DNA from: Chondrosia reniformis
Taxonomy: Eukaryota > Porifera > Demospongiae > Chondrillida > Chondrillidae
Reading direction: 5' to 3'
NCBI GenBank assembly: GCA_947172415.1
Contig: OX359190.1
Coordinates: forward strand, 4,030,001-4,094,000
DNA: 64,000 nt
The notes under the pieces are model-generated. The model was not told where the DNA came from. It worked only from the letters and a program-made list of their open reading frames with translations, and searched no databases. This document shows, one piece after another, positions 1 through 12,215 of the stretch (position 1 is the stretch's first letter; the number at the start of each line of letters is the position of its first letter). The translations under genes were made by a program, and so were the position numbers.

Positions 1-1001
1 TTTCAATATCTTATTAGATGAGGAAAAGACACCACAATATTGCCCCTTATATATACACTAAAACATGATAAAGTTTAACTAAAATATGTGCTATATAAAT
101 GACCTAAACAACCCTTCCCAAATCATGACACATAATATACATATTCTTGCATATACATATTCTAAATCTATGTATATTCAACTTGTTTGATCATGACCTT
201 AAATAGAACTGTTTTGATCCAACTCCTTTCCTCGTACTTGGTTCTACTAAATTTCTTTATATTGTATGAAAGAATACGCAAATCACTTTCTGCCCTATAT
301 TGTTAGTAAACAATGTTATATATATATACAGTATGCACATATATAACTACGTATGTATGAAATACAAAACACAGAAAACTAATGAGAGAGCAAAAACTAA
401 ATTACTGAACCACCTAAGTTCTCATACCCTCAAATTCTTAGTAATTAACCCTCTTATCAATAACCCTCGAACTTACAGTTAGCAAATGGCTCAAATTGGT
501 TGGCTCTGCTTTAATGACGGTTATTGATTGCATATTCAAAAATGGCAAAATAGGGTTAATTATAGGTAATGCAATGTATTAAAGATATGACTTTGTCTTA
601 AAGTCATTTTGTCAAAAGAAATAGGAAAAGCCATAGCTGGGTACATGAAACATTCTTTCAGCAAGTGTTTACTTTACTACAAATACCCTGAATAGTTGTG
701 AATGGAGTACATCATATTATATAGAGAGGTTAATTTTTGATAAATATTATTTTTGACCAAGTGACACCGGGCCTGGCTAGTGAAGCTAATATAACAATAT
801 AAAGGAATATTAGCTACTGCTAAATTACCAATTCTAGTTTTAAAGTTTATTAAATACACATAGATCTCTGTAGAACTTTAGTTGCGGCCATTTCTTTAGG
901 ATAGATATCACTAAATTTAGTTTCTAGTGAATGAACTATTACAGGTCAAAAGGTTAACAATATCAATGTACATAATGTGAAACCTCTTTGGTAGCAAAAG
1001 A
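1..1001. other. AT-rich non-coding stretch
   Basis: No reading frame here resembles a known family. The sequence is AT-rich with TA-dinucleotide runs (for example near 320) and no clear repeat structure. Confidence 0.5.
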
Positions 1002-1346
1002 TTATCTTAAATATCTTATGACTACAGTATAAACAAAAAAGTGGTTGGCAATTAACGGGGCACCATCCTTTGACATATATATGAATGCTGGTTTTCCGTC
1101 TATGGAACCTAGATACTTAATGTTATCACTTTGATTATTATTCATTTGTAGATATATATACCTTACCCAACTGCTTGAAAGTTTGCAGTCCATAATACTG
1201 ACAGAATCGATAAACAAGGCAACACTGTTAAGCAAAACCTGATCAGCATCTTTCTCTGAAAATGTAAGAAATACATACACTTGCATTAATACAATAATAA
1301 TTTTATACATAAGCAAGTTGTATAAGGAATAAAAGTTATAATACAT
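1002..1346 (-). CDS. possible exons of an unrecognised gene
   Basis: A 114-residue open frame on the minus strand contains what look like two exon-like segments. The first begins after a TTTTCAG acceptor near 1257 with SEKDADQVLLNSVALFID. It may stop at a GGTAAGG donor near 1168. The second includes GSIDGKPAFIYMSKDG. The charged, ordered composition is more protein-like than the surrounding AT-rich DNA. It lies divergent from SOD2, so it could be the 3' part of a gene that starts near 2.2 kb. I do not recognise the family, and the frame could be chance. Confidence 0.25.
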   Translation of the reverse strand: MYYNFYSLYNLLMYKIIIVLMQVYVFLTFSEKDADQVLLNSVALFIDSVSIMDCKLSSSWVRYIYLQMNNNQSDNIKYLGSIDGKPAFIYMSKDGAPLIANHFFVYTVVIRYLR

Positions 1347-2670
1347 GCAGTAAACTTTACTACATAAGTGTGTATAAAGAAAATCTTTGTATGTGTATTA
1401 TAGATAAATATTTTACATAAGTATGTATATAAAATGTACTAAGTGATATCTACAGCTATTAGCAAAGTTGTAGACCATTAGAAAATGTGACAAGATAACT
1501 ATATACTGTATATAGTAGGATAGTAGGCTTACAAGGCATGCATTAGAAACCTTCAAAGTCTATATAATAATTAACATTTTAATGGGATACTAATTGAGTA
1601 TAAGGCTAGGCGGAAGCTAAGTATATTGAAGTGATTCAGTAAAATTAAGGTTTCGAGTTATTTAGGAGCATAGCTTATAAACTACAATTCACCAGGGAAG
1701 ACGGTCAGATGGACGGCAATAATACACATTTTAATATACCATATATATGGATGGAAGTAATAACAAAGGAAAGTTCACCCATACATAAAATTAAATAAGT
1801 AATTTGGGTTAAAAATTTATGGGCATCTGGGGTAGGGTGGTTGACTACATACAGAGCAACTTATACTTTCATAGTGTACTTGATTCATGAACTACTTACA
1901 TGTATACATACTTAAAATTACATAAAAACTGCAAAGAAAATAAGAATGACAGTACTTGCAGGAAATAATAATTAAATCTTGAAATAGGAGGTTACAGTCA
2001 AAGGCATATAACACAGTTGTGCCCATTAATTTTACAACCATCCCTATATTGCTGTTTCCATATAGAAACATGCAGGGACCAGGGGATGAACCAAGGGAAG
2101 CAAAAACACACCTCATATATACGAATTTATTATAATTTCTACTTGTTTTTTTATACTTTCAATGTATTTGGACTTTGTATATTTTTCAGTGATAAAATTA
2201 CATTAGCTACATCGAAACATTTGCACAGACATTGCAATTAATTTCTCTCTTAGGGAGAATTTCTTTGAATCTAAGATATACCTCTAATATACTTACATGT
2301 ATAATTTTCATGCATCAAGCCCTTTGCCACAATAGCGGCAATGACACCTTCCACACAGTTGCTCAGTAGTGACTCATTGGCAAGGAGTCCAAATCAATCT
2401 ATGAGAAGAACATATGATATGGTCTATTTCTGTATATCAATTTCCTCCAGCTATTCGCGAATATCTAGCTCAATGGCCAAGGATAGCTCATCAGAAGTTA
2501 TTTTTGCAGTAGATCACTATGGAGGTTTGAGAGCTGTAGCGGAAAATCCCTCGTCCACTTCGGGTGACGTTTCACCTCGTTTCCGTTTCACTCACGTGAT
2601 AATTTATACAGCATCTCAGCCATTGCCAGGCTATCTAGTGTTCAGTTTGCCCGGTTCTACTTGCTTCAGG
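1347..2670. other. intergenic region upstream of SOD2
   Basis: No supported gene. A minus-strand open frame at 1892-2116 has a plausible segment (GNSNIGMVVKLMGTTVLYA) that might be another exon of the unknown upstream gene, but no family is visible. The last few hundred bases include the SOD2 promoter and 5' UTR, where the frame stays open upstream of the chosen ATG by chance. Confidence 0.35.
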
Positions 2671-4761
2671 ATGAGTATAATAAGAAAAGGACTACCTTCT
2701 GCAAAGCGGATACTTCCCTTGTTGAGCAAAAGGTATGCGCACTCTCTTCCGGATTTGCCATATGAGTACAATGCGCTTGAGCCTCACATATCCAGTGAAA
2801 TTATGAGGCTCCATCACACCAAGCATCATGCGACCTATGTGAACAACTTAGTACAAACTGAACAAAAGATCGCAGAAGCTATGACAAAAGGTTCGTGGTA
2901 GTTAAGTAGAAATCTAATGATATTTCAGTGCGTTAATTTTTATCTCATGCAATTTCAAATAATTGACATTAGAAGATGCTCAATGATTACAAATCTGATA
3001 TAGCATTCATGAAAACGTATTGACCATTTATAAGATCGAAACAGATGTTAATTAGAGCAACCAATCTATTAAATAATGTGTCTTAATTTGGATGAATGAG
3101 TTTGAGCATTTAAAAACATTTTTATGTTTAAAAAGTGTCAATTTAATTATGTAGGAGACACCAAAACAGCAATTGCTCTACAGCCTGCGTTGAAGTTTAA
3201 TGGAGGAGGTCACTTAAACCACTCAATTTTCTGGACTAACTTGGCCCCAAAGGGTGGAGGTCAGCCCAGTGGTAAGGTATTTATACTTAAACTTTATCTT
3301 TTATCCGCAGCTTGTGTCCATTTTATGTGTAAGAAAATGTATCTGAGATCAGCTTATGTGCAGCTGTGGATTGGCAGTATTGCAGCGACCTCATGCCTCT
3401 TAAATACTGCCTTTAAACATCCACTGGCTTGGCTTGGAGTGAACGTGGTTTATGATTTGTACATGTAAACAAACCAATAGAGCTTTATGGTTTGTTTGCA
3501 GACCATAGAAGATGACTGAAAGACTTTTAGAATACCTACATAGGATCGAGAGTGCTGCTGCAGCTTCCTGTTCCTATCCTGTTACTACATTTCTCTATGT
3601 ATGTACAAATTTTAACATGACAGCCATTTTTTATTAGTGTAAATATTTGAAATATATTAACATCTCTGCCATGAATTTTCTTTTTCTTTTTTAAATGTAT
3701 TCATTGTTCTTGTAATAACAGATTAGTATTTAGGATTAAGCATCTTATGTTAGTTTCTTCCAACTGCATACATCTTTAAGATGGTTTATCTGTTGTCATG
3801 TGAGCATCTAGATTAAAGATGAACCATTTGAAGGATCTTGATTCATTCTTAATTTAGTGCAAATCTCTGTAAAATAGTTGCTTATTGTCTAGTACAGCAC
3901 CACACTGTATTCTCTCATTGCACTGTATATATAGGTGATGTGTTGCAGGGTATTAACAAGGCTTTTGGTTCTTTTGATAATTTTCAAAAGAAATTTTCAA
4001 GCCTCTGTGTTGGCGTACAAGGGTCTGGTTGGGGTTGGTTGGTGAGAAGCTGAATGCATAATCATGCTTTTAATTCATGCAGTAAGTTTATATTTATTTC
4101 TTATTTTAAAGGGATATAATAAAGATACTAATACCTTTGAATTGGCAACTTGTAGCAACCAAGATCCTTTGGAACCTTTAACTGGTGAGTACATTTACAG
4201 TAGTGATAATATCCCAAGTTGTGAATTAGCTTAAGATAAAGGTGACCTTTGGTTGATGGTATCCCTCAATACTGCATGATTGTGGACTAACTATAGATGA
4301 AACCTTGCTTAACAAACATACATTTAAAGTGACCACATTCCTTTCTTCTTAATTTTTTTCTAATATATTACTTTATTTATCAAGGTCTTGTAGTATTATA
4401 CACATCTTTCATAAGTTGAATACCAAAGTACTCTTCTGGTATTTGACACCATAACTTGCCTATTTTATATGATAATACTTGCTCATGCAAGTATGCAAAT
4501 CTTGATTTTTACGTAGTTGCGATAATTCACATGTAAACATTGCTACATGTACCTTTTAAGAGTTTAGCATAGCCATATTGTTATCAGTCTCTTTCAATTC
4601 TTTAACAAGGTTTAATTCCACTGCTTGGAATTGATGTCTGGGAACATGCATATTATCTTCAGTACCAAAATGTCAGACCTGACTATGTCAAGGCCATATG
4701 GAATGTCATTAACTGGAGCAATGTCGAAGAAAGGTTGTCACTAGCTGTGAAGAGCATCTAA
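2671..4761 (+). CDS. SOD2: mitochondrial manganese superoxide dismutase
   Basis: Five exons: 2671-2890, 3155-3276, 3949-4041, 4112-4184 and 4610-4761. They join in frame with GT-AG introns to give about 219 residues, near the usual length for mitochondrial MnSOD. The enzyme converts superoxide to hydrogen peroxide and oxygen in the mitochondrial matrix. The basic, Ser/Arg-rich first 20 residues ([18 protein letters not shown]) look like a mitochondrial targeting peptide. The four metal ligands are visible: His in [14 protein letters not shown], His in [11 protein letters not shown], then Asp and His in [12 protein letters not shown] chose the ATG at 2671 because it begins the targeting peptide; the frame runs upstream without conserved sequence. 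The exon 2/3 joint gives [13 protein letters not shown], about three residues shorter than vertebrate enzymes. It lies tail-to-tail with SKP1. The Fe/Mn family is certain, and Mn is inferred from the mitochondrial form. Confidence 0.96.
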
Positions 4762-4869
4762 TACAAACTTACAAACATTTTAAACTCAGTACAACGACTA
4801 GGCTTTAGTTGTATAATGTTTTGTAATTGCTATAAGATTAAGCTACACCTGCATGGAATTTCCCTTAAT

Positions 4870-4875
4870 AATAAA
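4870..4875 (+). terminator. SOD2 polyadenylation signal AATAAA
   Basis: A canonical AATAAA hexamer lies about 110 bases downstream of the SOD2 stop codon, in a T-rich 3' UTR. It is the best placed poly(A) signal before the convergent SKP1 gene begins. Confidence 0.55.
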
Positions 4876-5478
4876 TGTAGAATACTATTTTAACTAGGTT
4901 CCTCAGCCTTGTGTCATATCTAGGAAAATGGCGGTTGTACATTACTAATTTAAACACACAAATATCAAGTTAAGGATCAAGGATGTTAACTGTAAAGGCA
5001 TCTCACCATACCACAGTTAGCTATTCCATATTTAGTAAGAGGTCCGAGATATGAGCTGTACATTTTCTTTGTAGTTGGCAATGTTATTAGATTAACCAGT
5101 CTTTCTCTTTGGTTATGGAGCAAGAATGTGCATTAGACTATAGAATTAGTACATGATAGTTTAGGTGGGTGAAGTAAACTGTCTGCTCTTTCAATATATG
5201 TACTGGAAATAGATATACACGTACATATGTATATGTACATACTTGTAATCTAACTTTTAACATACAGTTTTAGAAATGTGGTCACGTGTGTAATATTACT
5301 ACCGCATGAAGTCTGCAAAAGGCCTTTGGTGATATACTTCATCATAAACCATAAAATTGGAGTACCTATGCATAACATGCATGTGGATATAGTGTGAACA
5401 AATAAGGATGGATGGATAGATCAGAATATAGAGGATCACAAAGTTTAGGTACATTTAGACAGGACCAACATTCCTGAA
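4876..5478. other. SOD2-SKP1 convergent intergenic spacer
   Basis: The two genes end about 700 bases apart. This spacer shows TA-rich microsatellite-like stretches near 5200-5240 and no reading frame of interest. It should contain the SKP1 3' UTR on the minus strand. Confidence 0.5.
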
Positions 5479-8400
5479 CTAAAAGGCATTTTCACACCAT
5501 TCATTCTCCTTTCTGATCTGTTCCTCTTCTTCTGGTGTGAAGTCATTCTTAATATTGAAGGTTTTCCTTATTTCTTCAGGTGTTTTACCTAACAGCATCA
5601 AAAGTTAATGTAATTTTGAAATTTGGAAGTTATTGAAACTTTCCCATAAGTAAATACGTATGTAAACCTATTAATCAACCCAGAAAAAGATCTTAAACAA
5701 AAAGATTGTCTGCTTTATTACAGCCTCTTTACCCATCGCACACATAGATATAGCGGTCACTTTTGGTGGGTTAGAAAGGAATGTGGTTTACTCTTGGGTA
5801 AAACACTTGTCCAGCCAGACTGCTAGGGTTCAAACTATTCTTATAGCTAGATTTGAATTCTGGTGAATGGTAGGCACACCAAAAATAAATGCAACTGGCC
5901 AAAATGTCACTTTGCTGAATGAAATTTTTTGACCCTAATTTTTTAGACAGCATTTTCTCTGATACAAAACCTTGAATGGTAATAACAAAAACAATGTACA
6001 TACCTACATTTGTAATTAAGCAAGGAATACTAATCTACCTTACCCTTAATCATGTTGGCAACAGTCTTGCAAGTAACATCGAGAAGCCCTTTTATATCAA
6101 GGTAATTAGCAGCCTACAAAAAAGAAGATTAGACCACAGAAATTTGAGAGATTTAACCGCAATCAAGACACCTGAATTTATAATTGTCGACTGAGATATA
6201 CAGTACATTTTGGGTTGGTTGTCCAGAGTAAACGTTGCAATCAGTAACTTGCGACTACCATTTTAACAAAATTTCCCACCAGAATGACATCACCATGCAT
6301 GTGGCGATAACCTTTTACAATTATCAATTCCAATATCCGGTCTGGACAACCGATCTAAAAAGTATATACTACATGCACATACATATTCAACATTGCAATG
6401 ACATTGCTAGACTAAACCAGGGTTTTTGGGAAAGTTTTAAAGGGGAACTCCATCACTTTACCTTATTTTGTTGTAAATAATACATAAAACTTGTATATAG
6501 GCTTTATTTTCCACAAAAATATTTCGTTCGTCAAAAAGGAAGCAAAAGTCATCTCAATCAAGGCCCTCCCTTTTGTCTACTTGCACAATAGTGATGACAT
6601 AATTGCTGTGAAGATACTTAAGCCATACGCAACGGCATACATAATTCCTTACTGTAAATCGTGTTTTTCAACTCTAGTACTTGTGAAATCATAGAAGACA
6701 TGCCTCAGTGCATTGCATATGGTTGTAATAATAACACAAAAGGTGATGGTGCAACGCAAATCAGCTTTTTTCAATAAGGCAAGAATGAAGATATGGACGG
6801 TCAAACTAAAGCTTCAAGAACCACACATCACTACACATACATGCATTTGTTCAGAACACTTCACATGAGATCAATTTCTTCCACAAATTCATCTCAAAGG
6901 CATCACCACCAAATATAATAGTAAAAGAAGGTTAAGGGATGATGCAGTGCCTACAATGTTTTGCTTTCCTGAGCTATCAAAGTTACGTTCTCCCAGTGAA
7001 AAGAGAGCAAAGAAGAGGAAAAAGAAGAAATAGCATATAAATTAGCTAGTGAAGTACCATCTAATGAATTTAAAGCCTTGATTCTTCACACTAGTACTCT
7101 TTATCTTGAATCAGCTACACAAACAGATCCCTGCCCGTGGATCGAGAAATTCAACTTACCTTATACACAAGAGAGCTATTCCCAAACTGATCCCTGGAAT
7201 TAGGATCAGGTGATAGAGTTGAAATAGTAATTGCAAATTTTGGTTAGAGCACCAAGCTGGGGTAATAACTTTTCTGAAGGATGTTATTTGACATTGATAC
7301 TTGATGGCAGGTGTGATAGTCCTGATGTAGTTAAAGATACTGCACCTATACAATCATGGATGCCGCCACCTATTTCATATCATTTTGATGTTTGACATTT
7401 GCTAAGTATTTCTAAGAGATTGGTAGCTCCAGGGAAAGCTTCAAAGTGCAGGGCATTACTATCATGGATTCAGTCAAAAATTAAACTTATGGTGGTCAGC
7501 GTAAACATGCAATGGTGATAGGCAACTGCTGGTAGAGAAATGGACATCATGAGTTCACCATATTGTTAATGTGCATTCTTGGACCAGTTACCAGAAATTC
7601 CACATTGTGATCAGCAATGAATCAATGCCGTTTGTAGGATCAATCCCGATGGTTCCCCCTGGCAGCCTTCAGCAGGAGACAGAGTTTGCTCTATTCATTT
7701 TAGCAACAGGCAGAAGAGTTATGATCCAACACATCCAGCATACGTCCCATCACTTCGTATGTCAGGTGAGACAGAAAGGATTTTAACATATAAGTGATGC
7801 GGCATACTTCGATCACCCGTTACTACTGCTTCCTTATCCAGGTGCAACACATGACGACAAGAATGAGAAGGACCAAATAAGTAGATTTGAGCGCCGCGAA
7901 GCCAGTAGGCACCTTCAACAAGAAGTAGATAGCCAGCAACAAGCTGTGAAAGACTTCCACGCGTACATCAATACGGAGCACAACTACGCTGCCAAGGACT
8001 CTGATTAGCTATCCCCATTAACTAAAAGGTAAGGAAAGTAAGGTGCGGTGCTTTTCTTTCACCTCGTGTGTTACGTAAGTCAGGCCCAAGAAATCTTCAC
8101 CACCATCTACTTCTGCATCCCGGTGAACACAGCCCAACTGAGCCATGAACACAAGTCTCTCCACAATGTCGGCCTTTCTGACACTTCCAGAAAGCTTGAC
8201 AGAGAGCTGCTTTGATATGGTACAAAGTTCGGGTACGTTGTGTGTCAACAAACGCAGCTTCAGCGAAGTCACTTCATCATTAGTGACTTCCTTCGTCGTC
8301 ACCAATGCACTCTCCAAATCATCCAAGTTAGCCATCGATCCATACTTGACCGTACACTCGATGCTAGCTATAGATGCCACGGCAGAAGCGATGACGAACA

Positions 8401-11126
8401 ACTTTTACAGTTAAACAGTATCGCTGGGTGCTCCTTTTGCCTACCAAAGTTACGTGTGCAATTTTCGCATATGTTGTGGCAATACTGGACAGAGGTCTAT
8501 ATACCCACCATGTACGTAAGCTGACTTTAAGCAGCCAGCCTATATATACTAGAAAATATTCAAAAAATTAAATTAGAAGTAGGGGTGGCAGTGCTTCCAA
8601 CATTCACTAACAAATCCGCAAAAAGTAGCAAAGCAAGAAAGGGATCATGTGTATTGCAAACCATTTACCCTCAAAAGTAACAAGAAATGGTAGTTTGCCA
8701 GGTGCAAGTTAAGTAGAAGTGGTAGAAACACTGAAGCAACAGTTAGGTTCGACTTCGAAGGAGAAAGAATGGAGTAACAAGGGTTTGCAGGTGAAAACTC
8801 CTGCTAAAGCAGACACTATTAACTGCATTTGTGGTAGGAACAAGGAGTCAGCGGCTAAGGACAGAAGAGATTGGGTTCAGTGTCAGGTTTATGGAATTGA
8901 ATTTTCCAAAGTTAGTGGGGACAAAGAATAATAAGTTGTATATATTATTCTCCCCAAAGTCTTGGGGAAAAGAAAATAAATTGTAGGGGGGACAAGTTCC
9001 CCCCTTGCCTACCCCCCTCTATGCAGCCCTGCGTAAGGTGGAAAAACATCAGCATAGTCACCTATCTCTTTACACAAAGGTTATTCTTATCAAGTCATAT
9101 TCTTTGTTCAGCTGTATATGCAGTTAAGTACCTATAAGTTACGTAGATTAACACTCCCATCAGACACACAAATAGAAAACTCAAAAGTATAGAGCCAATA
9201 ACAGCTGCTGCTTGGGGGAGGGGGGGGGGCATTTGCCCCCCTAGGATTGATTTTGCCCACCCTAGACTTTGGGGAAAATAATTATTATACAGCTTAATAA
9301 TTTATATCATTACCCTCCTAAATTTTGAAAATTCCATTTTGCCCCCTGGCCCCCAGTTCTGCATGCGACCCTGAATAAAAATACTTGACTTGGTTAATGA
9401 GAGCCTAACTTGATCAGAAATACTCACCAGAATTAACTCAAACAGAGTACCCTGGTCAACCTTTAAAAATTCCTGGTCCCAAGCATCAATCTCTTCCAGC
9501 TTTTTATCCTTGAAATCTTCATCTTCAGGAGGTGGTGCATCTCCTCTGTGATGACTTGCCCATTCAATAACCTAAGAACATATTACATGTCATACGTATA
9601 TACGTATTTCCTACATGTATACAATATCAAGTTGTAAAAAAATACAACTGAAGGGCAAAACCAACATGATTTAACACCAAGAAGAAGACAAAGACTTCCA
9701 GGGTCATTGATGAAGGGTGGAATTCCCAGAAATAGTTGTCTGGCCAAGAATAGAAGCTGAAAACTCTTATATACTCATCCAAAGCTATCACTAGGAATAG
9801 CTCCTTACAGGTTTTTTACTCCAAATTACGTATATGTAAGATGCTGCAAAATATTTCATACCTTTCTCATTATGGCACCATTAACATTTGGAAGAGGAAT
9901 TGGGTCTTCATCTTCTTCTTCCACACCAAGATCTAAAACAAATTTGAATAAAAGTAAGTAATGAAATTGAATTGAAACTGGGAATTGCAACAATTGAATT
10001 GATTGATTAAATTATTAGACTGGAACTTCACTAGTCCAGGGGACTACTTTTCAGGGAGGCCAGTAACAATACATACAACATATAAACATACATACATAGG
10101 ATTCACAGAAGATCAAGATAAAGAAAAAGACAAAGACCCCCAGGATCACTGATGAAGGGTGGAATTCCCGGAAACGGCTGTCTGACCCAGTGGAGAAGAA
10201 GATGAAAGAAGGGAAAAGAAGGAAGAAAAGACTACTGTATCTTCATCTAAAGCTCTCTTTAGGTTTAGTTCCCCTATAGGCTCTTTTTACAGAATAGGCA
10301 TATAGCATGTAGGAAAATTATATCTTAGATTTTTCATACAGTAAATCAGTCATTAATATGGTCAGTTATCAGTTTGTTATATGTTCAATGGGCAGTGTTT
10401 GTTGTCAGGGGGTGCTATCACTGAAAATCTGCTGCCATAGCCTGGGCTTGAACTTGGGACATCCCATAATCAGTGGATCTTGAATCTTGTGCCTTGGGTG
10501 TAGACCAACAGCATCCCATATTGTAAATATACATACCATAAGACGAAAAATTCACTTCTACAGTTTGATCATGTGTATCTGAGTCAATCAAGATCAAAAT
10601 TGATGCACTTTTAACACAATTTCTATAGTTTCAATAATGACACTAGATTTCAAGTGGTTTCTCTTTTTTTCTTTTAGTTCAACATTTTGAAGGTTTAAAC
10701 ATTTTCTTATAAATATATATCCTAATGAATACTACACTCATTCTTTTCCCGAGGGAAAGTTTGAGGCTTATAAAATTTTAATTTTTAATTTCTTGTCTAC
10801 ATAAGGTACTTGATGATGCTTTGAAATCGTAAACAGCTACCAACAAGATATCATCATACTAACTCTAGCAGTTGCATGGTCATTAGACAAATATCTGGAT
10901 GTATATCGTAGTTATCCGCCTAATTCGTTTTTTGATGAGACAAAAATGTCGGCCAGGCTACTCTAGCAAGCGGCTGTTTAGGAAGTTAGAAATGGGAAAT
11001 TACGTATCTTACACGGTTCCGAGGCTAACCGTCAAGCATATTCTTGATAGTCACTGACACTTTCGCAATCTCGACATCCATTTCGAATATTTCACCGTCC
11101 GAACTCTGCAGCTTGACGCTTGGCAT
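5479..11126 (-). CDS. SKP1: SKP1, adaptor subunit of SCF ubiquitin ligases
   Basis: Five minus-strand exons: 11126-11030, 9932-9862, 9571-9428, 6113-6044 and 5588-5479. They join in frame to 163 residues, the same length as human SKP1. The protein links the cullin to F-box proteins in SCF E3 ligases. The N-terminal half is the BTB/POZ-like cullin-binding fold ([20 protein letters not shown], then [20 protein letters not shown]). The C-terminal half carries the F-box-binding helices: [60 protein letters not shown], ending [10 protein letters not shown]. All splice sites are GT-AG and no stops interrupt the frame. Intron 3 (6114-9427) is unusually long and packed with transposon relics; the others are about 290-1,100 bases. 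Symbol and function are secure from residue-level similarity across the whole length. Confidence 0.97.
6700..8008 (+). pseudogene. decayed THAP-type transposase-like gene in SKP1 intron 3
   Basis: The frame at 6700 opens with [17 protein letters not shown], the start of a THAP zinc finger (M-x-x-C-x4-C-x-N). It soon breaks at stops and frameshifts. Fragments downstream, spread over about 1.3 kb and in several frames, still look coding, for example [14 protein letters not shown] near 7730. A last coiled-coil-like piece near 7860-8008 is rich in Glu, Gln and Arg and ends at a stop. THAP domains are common at the N-terminus of P-element-like and other animal transposases. The catalytic region cannot be recognised, so the element class is uncertain. 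It sits antisense inside SKP1. Confidence 0.45.
8018..8401 (-). pseudogene. fragment with a SAP-like motif, unrecognised
   Basis: A 127-residue minus-strand frame contains [20 protein letters not shown]. This fits the second helix of a SAP-type DNA-binding motif (leucine, then G-x-x-x-K/R-x-D/E-I-V-E-R-L). The rest is acidic and unrecognised. No start context or splice structure is clear, so it is probably a relic of a mobile element rather than a host gene. Confidence 0.25.
8545..8720. repeat. copy of the TAGGGATGGC foldback family (diverged)
   Basis: The segment contains AAAATATTCAAAAAATTAAA followed by GTAGGGGTGGCAGTG and GCAAAGCAAGAAAGGGATCA. These match in order the ends of the copies at 31.6 kb and 57.5 kb (TAGGGATGGCAC, then ACAAGAAAGGGATG). 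It is a diverged partial copy. Confidence 0.5.
8719..8931 (+). pseudogene. PHD-finger remnant
   Basis: The frame includes [20 protein letters not shown] then QCQVYGIEF. This is the first half of a PHD zinc finger (C-x-C, then W-V-Q-C). The expected WYH and final cysteines are missing, so it is truncated. PHD fingers also occur in the Ulp1-like gene at 12-13 kb and the pogo-like relic at 36 kb, so it is probably transposon-derived. Confidence 0.4.
8896..9345. repeat. inverted pair of a G-rich repeat
   Basis: The left copy (about 8896-9015) and the right copy (about 9212-9345, opposite orientation) share GAATTTTC, TATTAT runs, CCCCAAAGTCT and a terminal run of five or more G followed by CAA. 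They are diverged but clearly homologous. The pair lies in SKP1 intron 3, where it could form a long hairpin in the pre-mRNA. Confidence 0.6.
9683..10300. repeat. two tandemly placed copies of a dispersed repeat
   Basis: Copy 1 is about 9683-9835 and copy 2 about 10115-10300. Both contain GATGAAGGGTGGAATTCCC followed by a glutamine/arginine-coding purine tract, then CATC(C/T)AAAGCT and TAGTTCC(C/T). The end of copy 2 (TCTTCATCTAAAGCTCTC to TTTTACAGAATAGGCATATAG) recurs inverted at 54371-54466. The copies fall in SKP1 introns 1 and 2. Confidence 0.6.
10440..10517 (-). repeat. tRNA-derived SINE head
   Basis: On the minus strand the segment starts GGGATGCTGTTGGTCTACAC, a degenerate polymerase III A box. 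It continues to CAAGTTCAAGCCCAGGC, which fits a B box (GTTCAAGCC). The spacing of about 50 bases suits a tRNA-like promoter. The cloverleaf is degraded, so this is a SINE relic rather than a tRNA gene. It lies in SKP1 intron 1. Confidence 0.45.
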
Positions 11127-11700
11127 CTTTCACCTCAAAATGGCCGTTTCCGAAGACCACTGACGTTTTAGGAGTAAAATGAGCCCCCCCGTAAAAAGGT
11201 CCGGGGGGGGAACTAATTTTCTAGGAATTTAGGCCCCCCGGACATAATTCACTGGAAAAATGGCGGCCATTGTTTTAAGCCGCTGTAAGTGATTTGGGTC
11301 TCTTTTTGAACGATTAGGGATTTAGGCCCTCCTTCCTCATTTGCCTTCAAAGAAAGGTGAGTAACGCTCAATGCATAGTTTAACTAAATCAGTTGTCAAA
11401 TTTTATTTCACTTTTTATTTTTAACGTTCTTTTGTCAACTGTAAAGCATGTTGTACAAGTTATATTAGGCGGCGGCGGCGTGCGATGGTGTGACACCAGT
11501 AAGTTTAGAAAGAGCGACTTAATAGTGTAATTTCAATTGTTATACCATTTACTCTTGCTTAATTGTATCGATCAAAACGAAAGTGTTTAAGAGAAAGTGT
11601 CAAAACGGTTATTCTTTTAATGTTGACGTTTGAGCCACTTTTTATGTAGGTATAGAGAGCAACACGTTTGAATATTGAATATCATTATATTGTAATAAGA
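11127..11700. repeat. SKP1 upstream region with a C/G-tract hairpin repeat
   Basis: The SKP1 promoter region should begin here on the minus strand. At 11190-11250 a hairpin pairs GGTCCGGGGGG with CCCCCCGGAC across a short AT-rich loop. A second GGCCCTCC stretch follows at 11331. There is a short GGC trinucleotide run near 11468. No gene is visible. Confidence 0.4.
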
Positions 11701-11704
11701 ATAG

Positions 11705-12215
11705 CCAGTATGGCTACCTCCTGTCTTCTCCATTTGCATGCTTTGTGTGCTCTCTTTCTTGAAGGAAATGGTGTTAATGATTAATAATGATAATGCTGTA
11801 CCTGTCCATCTTTAAGCTCATCTTTACAGTATGTAAAGAGGATCCCTTCTTACAGTGTAAGCCATCAGTTTATATTTGAATTAAATTTTCAACAATATTA
11901 AATTTAAACTAACGTCAGCTTAAAATGGTCATTAAAGTAATACTAAATGTATACATTAACAGTAAGTTCAAAAAATGAGTTCCTAAATGGTGTCTTTGTT
12001 ATATACATGAATTGCCAAGCCATGCCTCTTGTGAATTAATGTATTTTGAGGGGATTTTCAAACATTCAGGATGGTACCACTCTTTACAGGTACTGCACTG
12101 CACAAGTTGTCTGCTGTCTCTTGGCAATCTGCATGTGCAGTATAGGGCTACCTCCTGTCTTCTCCATTTGCATGCTTTGTGTGCTCTCTTTCTTGAAGGG
12201 AATGGTGTTAATGAT
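11705..12215. repeat. direct duplication of the Ulp1-like gene 3' coding segment
   Basis: About 68 bases at 11705-11775 are nearly identical to 12143-12215 (both contain GGCTACCTCCTGTCTTCTCC and ATGCTTTGTGTGCTCTCTTT). The second copy is coding sequence of the Ulp1/PHD gene; the first lies in its 3' flank. The two copies differ at only a few positions, so the duplication is recent. Confidence 0.85.

Noticed and set aside
3949-3950. SOD2 exon 2 ending at 3271 (GTAAGG donor)
   Set aside because: That phase leads to a stop at the start of exon 3. The GTATTT donor at 3277 keeps the frame and gives PSGKGINK.
10440-10517. A functional tRNA gene
   Set aside because: A and B boxes are present, but the acceptor and anticodon stems do not pair. 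It is a SINE relic.
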